Shown here piece by piece: positions 8,727 to 16,864 of a stretch of 64,000 nt of DNA. The notes below the pieces were generated by a model. It was not told the origin of the DNA and ran no database searches. It saw only the letters and a program-made list of their open reading frames with translations. A program made the position numbers and the translations under genes. Every line of letters begins with the position of its first letter. Position 1 is the first letter of the stretch. Source of the stretch: Planctomycetota bacterium (GTDB lineage Bacteria; Planctomycetota; Planctomycetia; Pirellulales; Lacipirellulaceae); NCBI GenBank assembly GCA_029781135.1, contig JAKOXH010000038.1, positions 20,377 through 84,376 of the forward strand, written 5' to 3'.

Positions 8727-9941
8727 ATGGCAGATATTAGTCGTCGTGCGTTTCTCGAGAAAGCGGGTGTGGGGGCGTCGTTGGCGACGTTGGCAGTGAC
8801 GCGAACGGCCGCGATTGCGGAAGAGGCGGTCAAGCCCTCGGCGCTCACGTTGCCGACGCTAAAGAAGAAGTATCGGGCCGCCATCATCGGTTCGACCGGC
8901 CACGGCGATTACGGCCACGACATCGACCAAGCCCTCGTCAAGCTGCCCGGAATTGAGTTTGTCGCGATTGCCGACGACAACCCCGTGGGCCTGAAGGAAG
9001 CGGGAAAGCGGTGCAATGTTACGCGGCTGTACGAAGATTATCGCAAGCTGCTCGAAGCCGAACAGGTTGACCTGGTGGCGGTGGGCATGCGCCATGTCGA
9101 TCGCCACGAGGAAGTGATCACGCACTGCGCCAGCAGGGGCAAACACATTTATTCGGAAAAGCCGCTGGCTGCCGACTTGCCGAGTTTCGACCGCATCGAG
9201 CAAGCATGCGACAAAGCCAAAGTGAAGCTCGGCGTGGCGTTGCCGAATCGGTTTTCACCGGCGGTCAAGAAGGTGGCCGCGCTCATTCACGACGGAAAAA
9301 TCGGCAAGATTCAATCGATCCACGCGCAAGGCAAGTGTGATGAACGTGGTGGCGGCGAGGATCTCATCGTGCTCGGCTTCCACATGCTCGATCTCATGAA
9401 CATGTTCGCCGGTACGCCCCAGTGGACGTTCGCGCAGGTGCAACAAGGGAATGCCGATGCCACCAAACAAGATGCGCACCCCGCCAGCGAACCGGCCGGT
9501 CTTGTCGCGGGCGACTGCGTGGTCGCCATGTTCGGCTTCCCCGACCAGGTGCATGGCTATTTTCAATCGCATCGCAATACAAAGCAATCGGGCGATCGGT
9601 TCAGCCTGGAAATTCGTGGCTCGGAAGGAATTGTCATGATCCGTCACCTGACGGACGTGGTCTGGTTCCGCGGCCTTTCGTTCAATCCGGCGAAGGCCGT
9701 TCGCTGGCAGACGGTGCAGATTCCGGAATGGGACGCGCTGGACGCCAAGACGCGCTATCACTGGTGCCACCAACGGGCCCTGCTGGATGTGCTCGCGGCG
9801 GCCGAAGAAAATCGCGAGCCGGGCACCGGTCTTCACAATGTGAAATGGGTCCAGGAGATGCTGCAGAGCATTTATGCGTCGCATCTGGCCCAAGCACGCG
9901 TTGCGTTGCCGCTGAAAGAGCGCACCCATCCGCTCGGTTAA
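8727..9941 (+). CDS. Gfo/Idh/MocA family oxidoreductase with Tat signal
   Basis: About 404 residues. It begins with a twin-arginine signal (SRRAFLEKAGVGAS) and then a Rossmann fold (YRAAIIGSTGHGDYG), followed by the EKPLA motif usual in this family. These NAD(P)-dependent enzymes oxidise or isomerise sugars, and planctomycetes encode many Tat-exported versions. The ATG at 8727 is preferred: AAGGGG stands 7 bases before it and the Tat motif follows at once. The alternative ATG at 8697 adds ten residues. Substrate unknown. Confidence 0.88.
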   Translation: MADISRRAFLEKAGVGASLATLAVTRTAAIAEEAVKPSALTLPTLKKKYRAAIIGSTGHGDYGHDIDQALVKLPGIEFVAIADDNPVGLKEAGKRCNVTRLYEDYRKLLEAEQVDLVAVGMRHVDRHEEVITHCASRGKHIYSEKPLAADLPSFDRIEQACDKAKVKLGVALPNRFSPAVKKVAALIHDGKIGKIQSIHAQGKCDERGGGEDLIVLGFHMLDLMNMFAGTPQWTFAQVQQGNADATKQDAHPASEPAGLVAGDCVVAMFGFPDQVHGYFQSHRNTKQSGDRFSLEIRGSEGIVMIRHLTDVVWFRGLSFNPAKAVRWQTVQIPEWDALDAKTRYHWCHQRALLDVLAAAEENREPGTGLHNVKWVQEMLQSIYASHLAQARVALPLKERTHPLG

Positions 9942-9981
9942 GTCGCCAGGGCCGATCATTTAACCAAGATGGCCAATCGGT

Positions 9982-10053
9982 GTGGGAGCCATTCCGCGTG
10001 GGAGCCATTCCGCGTGGGAGCCATTCGGCGTGGGAGGCGTCTCCGACGCCGAT
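9982..10053. repeat. 16-bp tandem repeats running into a dispersed palindrome
   Basis: GTGGGAGCCATTCCGC occurs at 9982 and 9998, and with one change at 10014. It is followed at 10030-10053 by a 24-base element with core GGCGTC-tcc-GACGCC. The 24 bases recur identically, in inverse orientation, at 18670-18693. Confidence 0.85.
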
Positions 10054-10151
10054 TTCGCGCGAACTTGGAGGACGGCGTGAAGTGCGACGCCCTAGCGCGG
10101 TCAGAGGCCCTTCCCCAAGTCTTCTCAGCTTCGATACGTGATTGGTCCCGG

Positions 10152-10703
10152 CTAATTCGCCGCAGGAGCTGGCGTCGATTCCTTCACCGCCGTGCTCGAC
10201 CGCCAATGCCGCCACAGCACAACCGCGGTGCAGAAAGCGCCTAACGCGTAGGCGATTGCCGCGGCAGCGACGTAGACTTCGCTCGTCCGCTTGTCGAGTT
10301 GCACCAGTGTCAGTGAAGTAGTGATGGCAAAGAACACCAGGAACAGCACGCTGAAGCCGAGCACAAAGTAGTGATCCACATCGCGTAAGTGTGGTTTCGT
10401 TTCCAGCCAATGTTCCCAACCGTCCAGATTCTCGATGCGCGGTTCCACGACTTCGCGCAAGTAGCGGCCGGCGCGGGCAATGTTGTTTTGTTCGGATACG
10501 AAGGAGAGCATGAGGCCCAGCAGAATGAAAGGAATGGCCGCATTCGCAAAGGCAGCGGGGAACTCGGCGGCCATGAAACTGGCCAAGACCACAAGCGCGA
10601 TGCCAATAATGAGCAGCCAAAAAATACGAGCCTTCGAGTCGCGAATTTCATCGCGCAGCGTCAAGAATTGTTGCAGCATGAATTGATCGGTAGACATCGC
10701 CAT
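10152..10703 (-). CDS. small four-helix membrane protein of unknown function
   Basis: 183 residues. Four hydrophobic segments can be seen: FWLLIIGIALVVLASFM, AAIPFILLGLMLSFV, YFVLGFSVLFLVFFAITTSL and VAAAAIAYALGAFCTAVVLW. The first is preceded by a charged helix (LRDEIRDSKARI). The arrangement is two pairs of membrane helices with a soluble middle part around EPRIENLDGWEHWLE. I recognise no characterised family. It stands alone between short repeats and is not obviously linked to its neighbours. Confidence 0.75.
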   Translation of the reverse strand: MAMSTDQFMLQQFLTLRDEIRDSKARIFWLLIIGIALVVLASFMAAEFPAAFANAAIPFILLGLMLSFVSEQNNIARAGRYLREVVEPRIENLDGWEHWLETKPHLRDVDHYFVLGFSVLFLVFFAITTSLTLVQLDKRTSEVYVAAAAIAYALGAFCTAVVLWRHWRSSTAVKESTPAPAAN

Positions 10704-10951
10704 AGCTCCTGAATAGAAGGAAGGTAGAGGCGTACGAATTGCATCGTGCGTCGCACATCATTGCGCTATTACATACGATAGCATGGCGCGACTTCGCTTT
10801 GGAATAGCCCTCGTGCCCAAGAGATCGACTTCCGCAAACGCGATCCGCGCGGCTGTGCCGGCCACATGCCGGGCGAGCACTTGTTGAAATTCGCCAGATT
10901 GCCGGCAATCTTGGGAAACCGAGCCGAGTCGCCTCGGCCACGGACATGACG

Positions 10952-12112
10952 CTACTTCGACCACTCGGGGCGAGGTTGCATAAAGACCTGCGGCTTGACG
11001 TCCTTTTGAATGGCGGCGATCAATTCGGCTTCGCGCGCGATGGATTGCGGGTCGGTGTGCCACGTCGCGGTTAACGTCGCCTGCCATTTTTCGCCTGGTT
11101 TCAAGCTCACGGTTCGGCCATTTTGCTTTTCGAAGTTGCGCGGATTCGGGAAGTTGGTGCCAGGTTCGATCCCAATTACGTACCCATCGGCTTCGGCCGG
11201 AGTGTTGCGCCACAAGCTGAAGCAGGGCAGAGCACGCGTGTTGACTTGCACGCTCAGAGCTTCATTATCGGTAAGTTCGGTAACGAGAACTCGCGTATCA
11301 CCATTTGAAGTGGCGGCCGGTTGCATGACGAAAACTTGCTCGGGCGATCCCGTTTTGGGTGGTGGCATGATGTTCCAGGTATCCACTCCGTAACCAGCCG
11401 CCGGCTTGGCGAGTGGAGCGATCGTGCCCAGTGGCACGGAAATTTTCGCGCCGGGTCGCAAGAGCGGCTGCCCCAGGTTGAAGTGATACAGCATTTGCAG
11501 CGTCGCATCTCGGCCGCCGAAATTCTCGACTTCATCGGTCCAGCTGAATTCGTGCGAGCCGAACGCCGTCGAGATCGTCGATGTGAGGCGCAAGGCTTGA
11601 AAATGAAAGCGCGCCTCGTCGACAACGCCGCGCAACGATAAGCGGCCAGCATCTTCGTCGATCAGCAGTTCCACATGGTGCGCGGGCGTATTGGCGATGC
11701 GGCCATGCAGAGGCAGCACGAGCCGGCCCGTGTCATCGAACTCCGGCGCGCCGTTACTTTCCAGGCCGCAACGGCAGAGCAATTCATTGAAGCCCGAGAG
11801 CCAACCCAGGCCGCTGGCCTCGGTGAGTGGCACAAAGCAAGGATGCACCGGATCGGGCTGGGGAGCTTGCCAACCGAGCGTCTTGCCGTTGCGACGGACT
11901 CGCCAGATGCCCATGCCGCGCGTCGGCAGGACGTCGATGCACATTGCGCCGTTATCCAGTTCGACGACCTGGACGCCTTCCGATCGGCCCCCCCGGCACG
12001 TACGCAAGCGTGCCTGCCAGGTCGCGGCCGACGAGGAGCCATGATGAATCTCCGCGTGATCGTGAACGAACGACGCGCTGGCGTCTACCAGGATATGGGT
12101 CTTCACTGCCAT
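10952..12112 (-). CDS. DUF4432 aldose-1-epimerase-like protein
   Basis: 386 residues with the galactose-mutarotase-like beta-sandwich pattern of DUF4432: VLPTRGMGIW near the start, SGFNELLCRCGLESNGAP, LPLHGRIANTPAHHV and a late GIEPGTNFPNPR. There is no signal peptide, so it is probably cytosolic. Related proteins bind or interconvert sugar anomers; the substrate is not known. The ATG at 12112 has AGGA about 8 bases upstream. It lies 49 bp after the DUF1080 gene and probably shares its transcript. Confidence 0.82.
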   Translation of the reverse strand: MAVKTHILVDASASFVHDHAEIHHGSSSAATWQARLRTCRGGRSEGVQVVELDNGAMCIDVLPTRGMGIWRVRRNGKTLGWQAPQPDPVHPCFVPLTEASGLGWLSGFNELLCRCGLESNGAPEFDDTGRLVLPLHGRIANTPAHHVELLIDEDAGRLSLRGVVDEARFHFQALRLTSTISTAFGSHEFSWTDEVENFGGRDATLQMLYHFNLGQPLLRPGAKISVPLGTIAPLAKPAAGYGVDTWNIMPPPKTGSPEQVFVMQPAATSNGDTRVLVTELTDNEALSVQVNTRALPCFSLWRNTPAEADGYVIGIEPGTNFPNPRNFEKQNGRTVSLKPGEKWQATLTATWHTDPQSIAREAELIAAIQKDVKPQVFMQPRPEWSK

Positions 12113-12161
12113 CGTGGTGTCCTTTCCGCATTGCTGTTGAACTAGCGAGCAAAGACAATTG

Positions 12162-12887
12162 CTAGGCCGCCTTCTTCTTTTCGGCTCTTGGCTTCTTGGG
12201 TTTCGCTTCCAGCGTTTCGAGCCGAATATTGCGGAATTGAATCGTCATGGGTGGACCGGCATGAACCTGTAGTGCGAGCACACCAGCTTTATCGCGTTCT
12301 TTTTGATCGCGGTCGGTGGTTTCACTCATGAGCTTGCCGTTGATCGTGTGTTTCATGTTCGCGCCGCGCACTTCGATCACGTAGTCGTTCCAATCGTCGG
12401 TGTGGATCGCCTTTTGCAGCTCTGCGGCGTCGCCGAATACTTCAGCCGTTTTCTTGCCATTGCGATCAATCGTCACTTTTTCGCCACGCTTGGCCAGAAT
12501 TCCGCGTTCGCGCTCTTCGTACAGAATTCCGCTGTAAGTCGGACCTGCGTCGATGTCGGCCTGATAGCCGGCCACAATCCACTTCTTAGGGTCGAGGACT
12601 TTGCTGCGATATTGAACGCCGCTGTTGCCGCCCTTGATTTTGTACTGCAGTGTGAGTTTGAAATCTTTCACGTCCCCGCCCTTCCAAATGAGAAACTCAT
12701 TGTTCTTGAGCGGCGATTCGGCTTTCGTTTGCCCCGTGATCACGCCGTCCTTCACGCTCCACACGGCCGGATCGCCGTCCCAGCCAGTCAGATCCTTGCC
12801 GTTGAATAATTCCTGGGGCCCCTTGGCACCGACGGCACTGGCGGTCAACAAGATACCAAGACAAGCGATCAATGAAGTACGAAACAT
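12162..12887 (-). CDS. DUF1080 (3-keto-disaccharide hydrolase-like) exported protein
   Basis: About 241 residues. Signal peptide MFRTSLIACLGILLTASAVGA, then a concanavalin-like fold with the DUF1080 hallmarks FNGKDLTGWDGDPAVWSV near the start, GNSGVQYRSK in the middle and LQVHAGPPMTIQFRNIRL near the end. A Lys-rich tail closes the protein. DUF1080 members occur in great number in planctomycetes, and some hydrolyse 3-keto-glycosides. The start at 12887 is chosen because GGGGAG precedes it and the signal peptide starts there; the longer frame to 12926 lacks support. Confidence 0.85.
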   Translation of the reverse strand: MFRTSLIACLGILLTASAVGAKGPQELFNGKDLTGWDGDPAVWSVKDGVITGQTKAESPLKNNEFLIWKGGDVKDFKLTLQYKIKGGNSGVQYRSKVLDPKKWIVAGYQADIDAGPTYSGILYEERERGILAKRGEKVTIDRNGKKTAEVFGDAAELQKAIHTDDWNDYVIEVRGANMKHTINGKLMSETTDRDQKERDKAGVLALQVHAGPPMTIQFRNIRLETLEAKPKKPRAEKKKAA

Positions 12888-13007
12888 GGAAGGCTCCCCA
12901 TTGAAAGAATGGAAACGAATTCTCAAATTCTCAGTTTGACGGTAGGGCCGCGCCCCTCGCCAACAACAGCGTAAGCTCGTGAGGCGGCGGTACGCAAGTG
13001 ATGCAAT

Positions 13008-14417
13008 TCAAAGGTTTCGGCGTTCTTTGGTACGCTCGTATCGCGCACCGGGGCGATAGCGGGCGTATGCTGCCGTCACTCCGCTTAAACCAATAAGGCC
13101 GATGACGTTGGGAAACACCTGCATGCCATTGCAGATATCGCCCCAATTCCAGACCGCGTCGACTTTTATGACGGCTCCCACGGGAATGATGAAGCAATAG
13201 AGCCAGCGAAACGGCACGATGATCTTCGGGCCGAACAGGTATTCGAGAAATTGCTCACCGTAGAACGCCCAACCAATGAGCACGGTGTAGCCAAAGAGGA
13301 AGATCGAGATCGTGACCATCCACCCACCCACGATGGGGATCGCCGCGTTGAATGCGGCCGGCACCGCTTCGGGACCGGTGATGTCTTTGATTTGCCAGGT
13401 GCCGGTCAGCAAAACGGCTAGAGCACTGATGGTGGACGTGATGTAGGTGATGATGAATACGTCCATCATCGCGGCCAAGCCTTGCTGGTCGGGACGCTGG
13501 CTCTTCGCGGTGCCGTAAGCGGCGGCGGCCGTGCCGTAGCCCGCTTCGTTGGCGTATACGCCGCGGGCGATGCCGTAGCGAATGGCCTCCATAATGACGT
13601 AGCCAAGCGTGCCGCCGGCGGCCGCTTTCAGGGAAAATGCTTCGCGGAAGATCGCGGCAAATACAGCGGGCACTTGCCCTAGGTGCGTAACGAGAACCGT
13701 GAATCCACCCGCCAAATACAATCCCACTTTGAGTGGTGAAAGTTTCTGCGCGGCGCGGCCGATCGACTGGATGCCGCGAACAATGACAAGCCAGGTGAAA
13801 ACAGCCAGCACCAGGCCGACGATCAGCCGTACTTCATCGATTGCGGTTTCGCCCAGGTGCCAACTGCCGAGCGTGTAGTCGTGAGTTTTCAACTGCGTGG
13901 CGAATGAAACGGCGACCGAATTTGGCTGCGTCAGCGGCGTGGTAAACAACACTGCCGAGCCGCCGACGAGTGCGTAGATTACACCCAACGTGCGCGACTT
14001 GAGGCCATCGCGCAGGTAGTACATGGGCCCGGAGAGCACCTCGTCGCCATTGGCCACGCGATAGTGCATGCCAAGCGAGGCCTCGGCAAACTTGGTGGCC
14101 ATCGCCAAGAAGCCGTAGCACCACATCCAAAACAGCGCGCCCGGGCCGCCTTTGACGATCGCCGTCGCGACACCGACGATATTTCCCGTGCCGATGGTGG
14201 CGGCCAGTGCGGTCATAAACGCTTGCAGCGGAGACAGAGCTCCGTTGCCGCCACTTTGCTGGCTCGCGAGCGTTTCACGAACCGCCTCGCGAAAGCGCGT
14301 GATTTGGACGAAGCGCAGCCGAAAGGTGAAGAACAGGCCCGTCGCAACAACTACCGTGATCAACGGCATCGAAAACGAATTCGATGCTTTCTCAATAAAG
14401 TCGGCGACGTCTTTCAT
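13008..14417 (-). CDS. sodium:alanine symporter (AGCS family)
   Basis: 469 residues with about ten or eleven membrane helices. AGCS signatures are visible: ALAATIGTGNIVGVATAI, GPGALFWMWCYGFLAMATKFAE and ANEAGYGTAAAAYG. The family takes up L- and/or D-alanine or glycine with sodium. It follows the LD-carboxypeptidase gene by 31 bp on the same strand. Uptake of alanine freed from peptidoglycan stems would fit the neighbourhood, but this is inference. Confidence 0.9.
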   Translation of the reverse strand: MKDVADFIEKASNSFSMPLITVVVATGLFFTFRLRFVQITRFREAVRETLASQQSGGNGALSPLQAFMTALAATIGTGNIVGVATAIVKGGPGALFWMWCYGFLAMATKFAEASLGMHYRVANGDEVLSGPMYYLRDGLKSRTLGVIYALVGGSAVLFTTPLTQPNSVAVSFATQLKTHDYTLGSWHLGETAIDEVRLIVGLVLAVFTWLVIVRGIQSIGRAAQKLSPLKVGLYLAGGFTVLVTHLGQVPAVFAAIFREAFSLKAAAGGTLGYVIMEAIRYGIARGVYANEAGYGTAAAAYGTAKSQRPDQQGLAAMMDVFIITYITSTISALAVLLTGTWQIKDITGPEAVPAAFNAAIPIVGGWMVTISIFLFGYTVLIGWAFYGEQFLEYLFGPKIIVPFRWLYCFIIPVGAVIKVDAVWNWGDICNGMQVFPNVIGLIGLSGVTAAYARYRPGARYERTKERRNL

Positions 14418-14448
14418 CGGACGAAAATCCTCGCGTCGCCTCTGCAGA

Positions 14449-15465
14449 TTACTTAGTGGTGGTAGGAGTGACGGGCGATTCTAGCAGTGTAACGCGGCCG
14501 GCATCGGCATCCAATTCGACGAGGCCGCCGATCGGCAGCGTGAGGTTAATCGCCTCGTGGCCCGCCGGAAAGCCGGCCAGGACCGGAATGCCCAGCGGCG
14601 AAAAGAACTCTTGCATAAAGCGCGCGATATCGGCCGAATCTTCGCGCTGGTCGGTTGCATCGTACGAAAAATCGCCAAGCAGCACGCCGGCGACCTCATT
14701 CAGTTTTCCAGCGAGTCGTAATTGGGTCAGATAGCGATCAACTCGGTAAAGCCGTTCGCCGATGTCTTCCAGGAAAAGGATCTGTCCTTCCGTTTCAACT
14801 TCAAACGGCGTTCCCAACATCCCACAAAGCACAGACAGATTTCCACCGATCAGCGGGCCGGTGGCGACTCCGCCGCGGATCGTGCGCGGAGCGGCGTTGG
14901 CGCTGGCATGTAGATCATACTCATACGCTGCTGTCGATTGTGGGCCGGCTTGATCGACCGGGTGCAACGATTGACCGATAGCCGCCTGGCCGCAAAGGTT
15001 CTGCCAAAGTGCCAACTCGTTCGGTGGCGGCATGTCGTCTGGCTTGCCGAAACCGTCCTGGATGTTGGGGCCATGGAATGTGATGAGCCCTGCTCGCTGG
15101 TTGATCGCGACATGCAGGGCTGTGATATCGCTGAAGCCGACGAACGCTTTGGGGTTCTGACGAATCACATCGAAGTCGATGCGATCAATAAGTCGCAGGA
15201 CGCCGTAGCCGCCGCGGGCACACCACACAGCCGCTGTCTCGGGATCAGCGAATGCGGCCATTAATTCGTTCGCACGGGTATCATCGTCGCCAGCAAGATA
15301 GCCGGAAGAGCGATAGATGTCCCCGTAGAACTTGAACTCGAAGCCGCGACTACGCAGCCTGCCTAGCGCTCGGTCAAATCGTTCCCGGTTAATCGGGCCT
15401 GCCGGTGCGATGATGCCGATCGCATCACCTTTCTTCAAAGTAAATGGCTTGATGAGCGGAGGCAT
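14449..15465 (-). CDS. ldcA: LD-carboxypeptidase (peptidase family S66)
   Basis: 338 residues, no signal peptide, so cytosolic. S66 features: IIAPAGPI near the start, the ARGGYGVLRLID segment, nucleophile Ser in VGFSDITALH, Glu in LEDIGERLYRVDR and the catalytic His in GFPAGHEAINLTLPIG. LdcA removes the terminal D-alanine from murein tetrapeptides during peptidoglycan recycling; microcin-immunity MccF proteins share the fold. It sits downstream of SpmB and upstream of the alanine symporter, which supports the LdcA reading. The ribosome binding site (GGGAGGGG) is supplied by the palindrome at 15472-15510. Confidence 0.88.
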   Translation of the reverse strand: MPPLIKPFTLKKGDAIGIIAPAGPINRERFDRALGRLRSRGFEFKFYGDIYRSSGYLAGDDDTRANELMAAFADPETAAVWCARGGYGVLRLIDRIDFDVIRQNPKAFVGFSDITALHVAINQRAGLITFHGPNIQDGFGKPDDMPPPNELALWQNLCGQAAIGQSLHPVDQAGPQSTAAYEYDLHASANAAPRTIRGGVATGPLIGGNLSVLCGMLGTPFEVETEGQILFLEDIGERLYRVDRYLTQLRLAGKLNEVAGVLLGDFSYDATDQREDSADIARFMQEFFSPLGIPVLAGFPAGHEAINLTLPIGGLVELDADAGRVTLLESPVTPTTTK

Positions 15466-15471
15466 TGCTCG

Positions 15472-15510
15472 TTCCCCTCCCTTTTAGGGAGGGGCTGGGG
15501 GAGGGTTTAC
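15472..15510. repeat. G-rich palindromic element (same family as at 54011-54048)
   Basis: CCCCTCCC-tttta-GGGAGGGG forms an 8-bp hairpin, followed by GGGGGAGGGT. It lies in the 60-bp space between spmB and ldcA. A near copy lies inside the NamZ fusion gene, and a looser relative is at 20080-20115. Confidence 0.8.
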
Positions 15511-15525
15511 CGCGGACGTTTCCTT

Positions 15526-16089
15526 TTATTTTCCGCCGCCATACAGCAAATAACCCAGCACGACCGCGGTGCCGATGCCGGCCGCGTCGGCACACAAACA
15601 CGCCAGCAGCGTATGCCGAACTTTCTTTACGCCGACCGCGCCGAAATACACGGTGAGAATGTAGAAGGTTGTTTCGCTGCTGCCCATCATGATCGAGGCC
15701 GTCTTGCCGAGGAAGCTATCGGGCCCGTGGAGGTCGAAGATTTCGAGCATCACAGCCCGCGCACCGCCGCCGGTGAGTGGCTTGGTCATCGCGAGGGGCA
15801 GGAGATCGAGCGATTCCGTGTAGGCACCCAGCCCCACGCTGTTCATCACCATCGCCAGTCCGTACTTGATGTCATCGAAGATGCCGCTGGCGACGAACAC
15901 TTTGATGGCGAACAACATCGCCACTAGGTACGGAATGATCATGACCGCGACGTTGAAGCCCTCCTTCGCGCCGGTGACGAACGATTCGTACATCGGCACC
16001 TTCTTGCGGGCGGCGACGACGATGATCAGCAAGATCAGCGCGGGAATCGCCCATTGGCTGACGGCTTCGAGGATTTCAGTCGACGTCAT
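15526..16089 (-). CDS. spmB: spore maturation protein B-like membrane protein (nucleoside-recognition family)
   Basis: 187 residues with four to five membrane helices. It matches SpmB of the nucleoside-recognition (Gate) family: MYESFVTGAKEGF, MTKPLTGGGARAVMLE and MMGSSETTFYILTVYFGAVGVKK. Its ATG overlaps the TGA of spmA (ATGA at 16086-16089), so the two are translationally coupled. In Bacillus, SpmA and SpmB are needed for spore-core dehydration; their role in non-spore-formers is unknown. Neighbouring peptidases hint at an envelope or murein-peptide role here. Confidence 0.9.
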   Translation of the reverse strand: MTSTEILEAVSQWAIPALILLIIVVAARKKVPMYESFVTGAKEGFNVAVMIIPYLVAMLFAIKVFVASGIFDDIKYGLAMVMNSVGLGAYTESLDLLPLAMTKPLTGGGARAVMLEIFDLHGPDSFLGKTASIMMGSSETTFYILTVYFGAVGVKKVRHTLLACLCADAAGIGTAVVLGYLLYGGGK

Positions 16090-16847
16090 GGCCGATCTTT
16101 CTCCGTTGCATTAGGAACATGCGACGATGGAACGTCGGCCTCGCCCAGTTCGACCGCCATTTGATATTTGGGCGAACGAGCAAGCCAGCGGGCGGCAGTG
16201 ATGCCGGCGACGACACTCGCGAACGACGCGACGAGCGTGCCCGCGATGATGCCCGCCGGGTCGTGGCTGCCCTTGATCGCGCGAAAACCAATGATCGTAA
16301 ACGGGATGAGCGTGATGCTGCCACAATTGATCGCGAGGAACAGGGCCATCGAATTGGTCGCCGTGTCTTTCACCGCGTTGAGCGATTGGAGTTCTTCCAT
16401 TGCCTTGAGGCCCATTGGGGTAGCGGCATTATCGAGGCCCAGCATGTTGGCCGAAAAGTTCATCAGCATCGCGCCTTGCGCGGGGTGGCCATCCGGCACT
16501 TCGGGGAAGAGCCACCGTAACAAGGGACGCATCAAGCGCGCAAATGCATCCAGCAAGCCGGCATCCTTGGCAACATTCAGTATCCCCAGCCACAAGGCCA
16601 TGATGCCAACGAGGCCGATGCAGATTTCAACAGCCGTCCTTGCGCCCTCCAGCAAAGCACTGTTAAGCCGCTTGCCCATGGCCGTAAGTCCGGGTTCAAG
16701 AGCTTTCTTCTCGACTTGTGCCGATACGCTCGCTTGCGGCTCGGATTTTTGCGCCGTTGGCGGTGTGAATTGCGTTTGATACGCCGACTTACAGAACCCG
16801 TAGACCAAGCCAATACACAACAACCAGAACCAGATTTTGTTGAGCAT
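16086..16847 (-). CDS. spmA: spore maturation protein A-like membrane protein
   Basis: About 253 residues. SpmA features: first helix MLNKIWFWLLCIGLVYGF, then ICIGLVGIMALWLGIL, the conserved NMLGLDNAATPMGLKAMEEL and FLAINCGSITLIPFTIIGFR. The start at 16847 matches the family N-terminus; the open frame extends upstream only by out-of-context, Arg-rich sequence overlapping the M14 gene. It begins 17 bp after the M14 peptidase stop and overlaps spmB by four bases, so the three genes are one transcriptional unit. Confidence 0.9.
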   Translation of the reverse strand: MLNKIWFWLLCIGLVYGFCKSAYQTQFTPPTAQKSEPQASVSAQVEKKALEPGLTAMGKRLNSALLEGARTAVEICIGLVGIMALWLGILNVAKDAGLLDAFARLMRPLLRWLFPEVPDGHPAQGAMLMNFSANMLGLDNAATPMGLKAMEELQSLNAVKDTATNSMALFLAINCGSITLIPFTIIGFRAIKGSHDPAGIIAGTLVASFASVVAGITAARWLARSPKYQMAVELGEADVPSSHVPNATEKDRP

Positions 16848-16864
16848 GGCGACGTTCTCGCAAA

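Noticed and set aside
9982..10029. 16-bp repeats as a CRISPR fragment
   Set aside because: Units are contiguous without spacers and lead into a dispersed palindrome.
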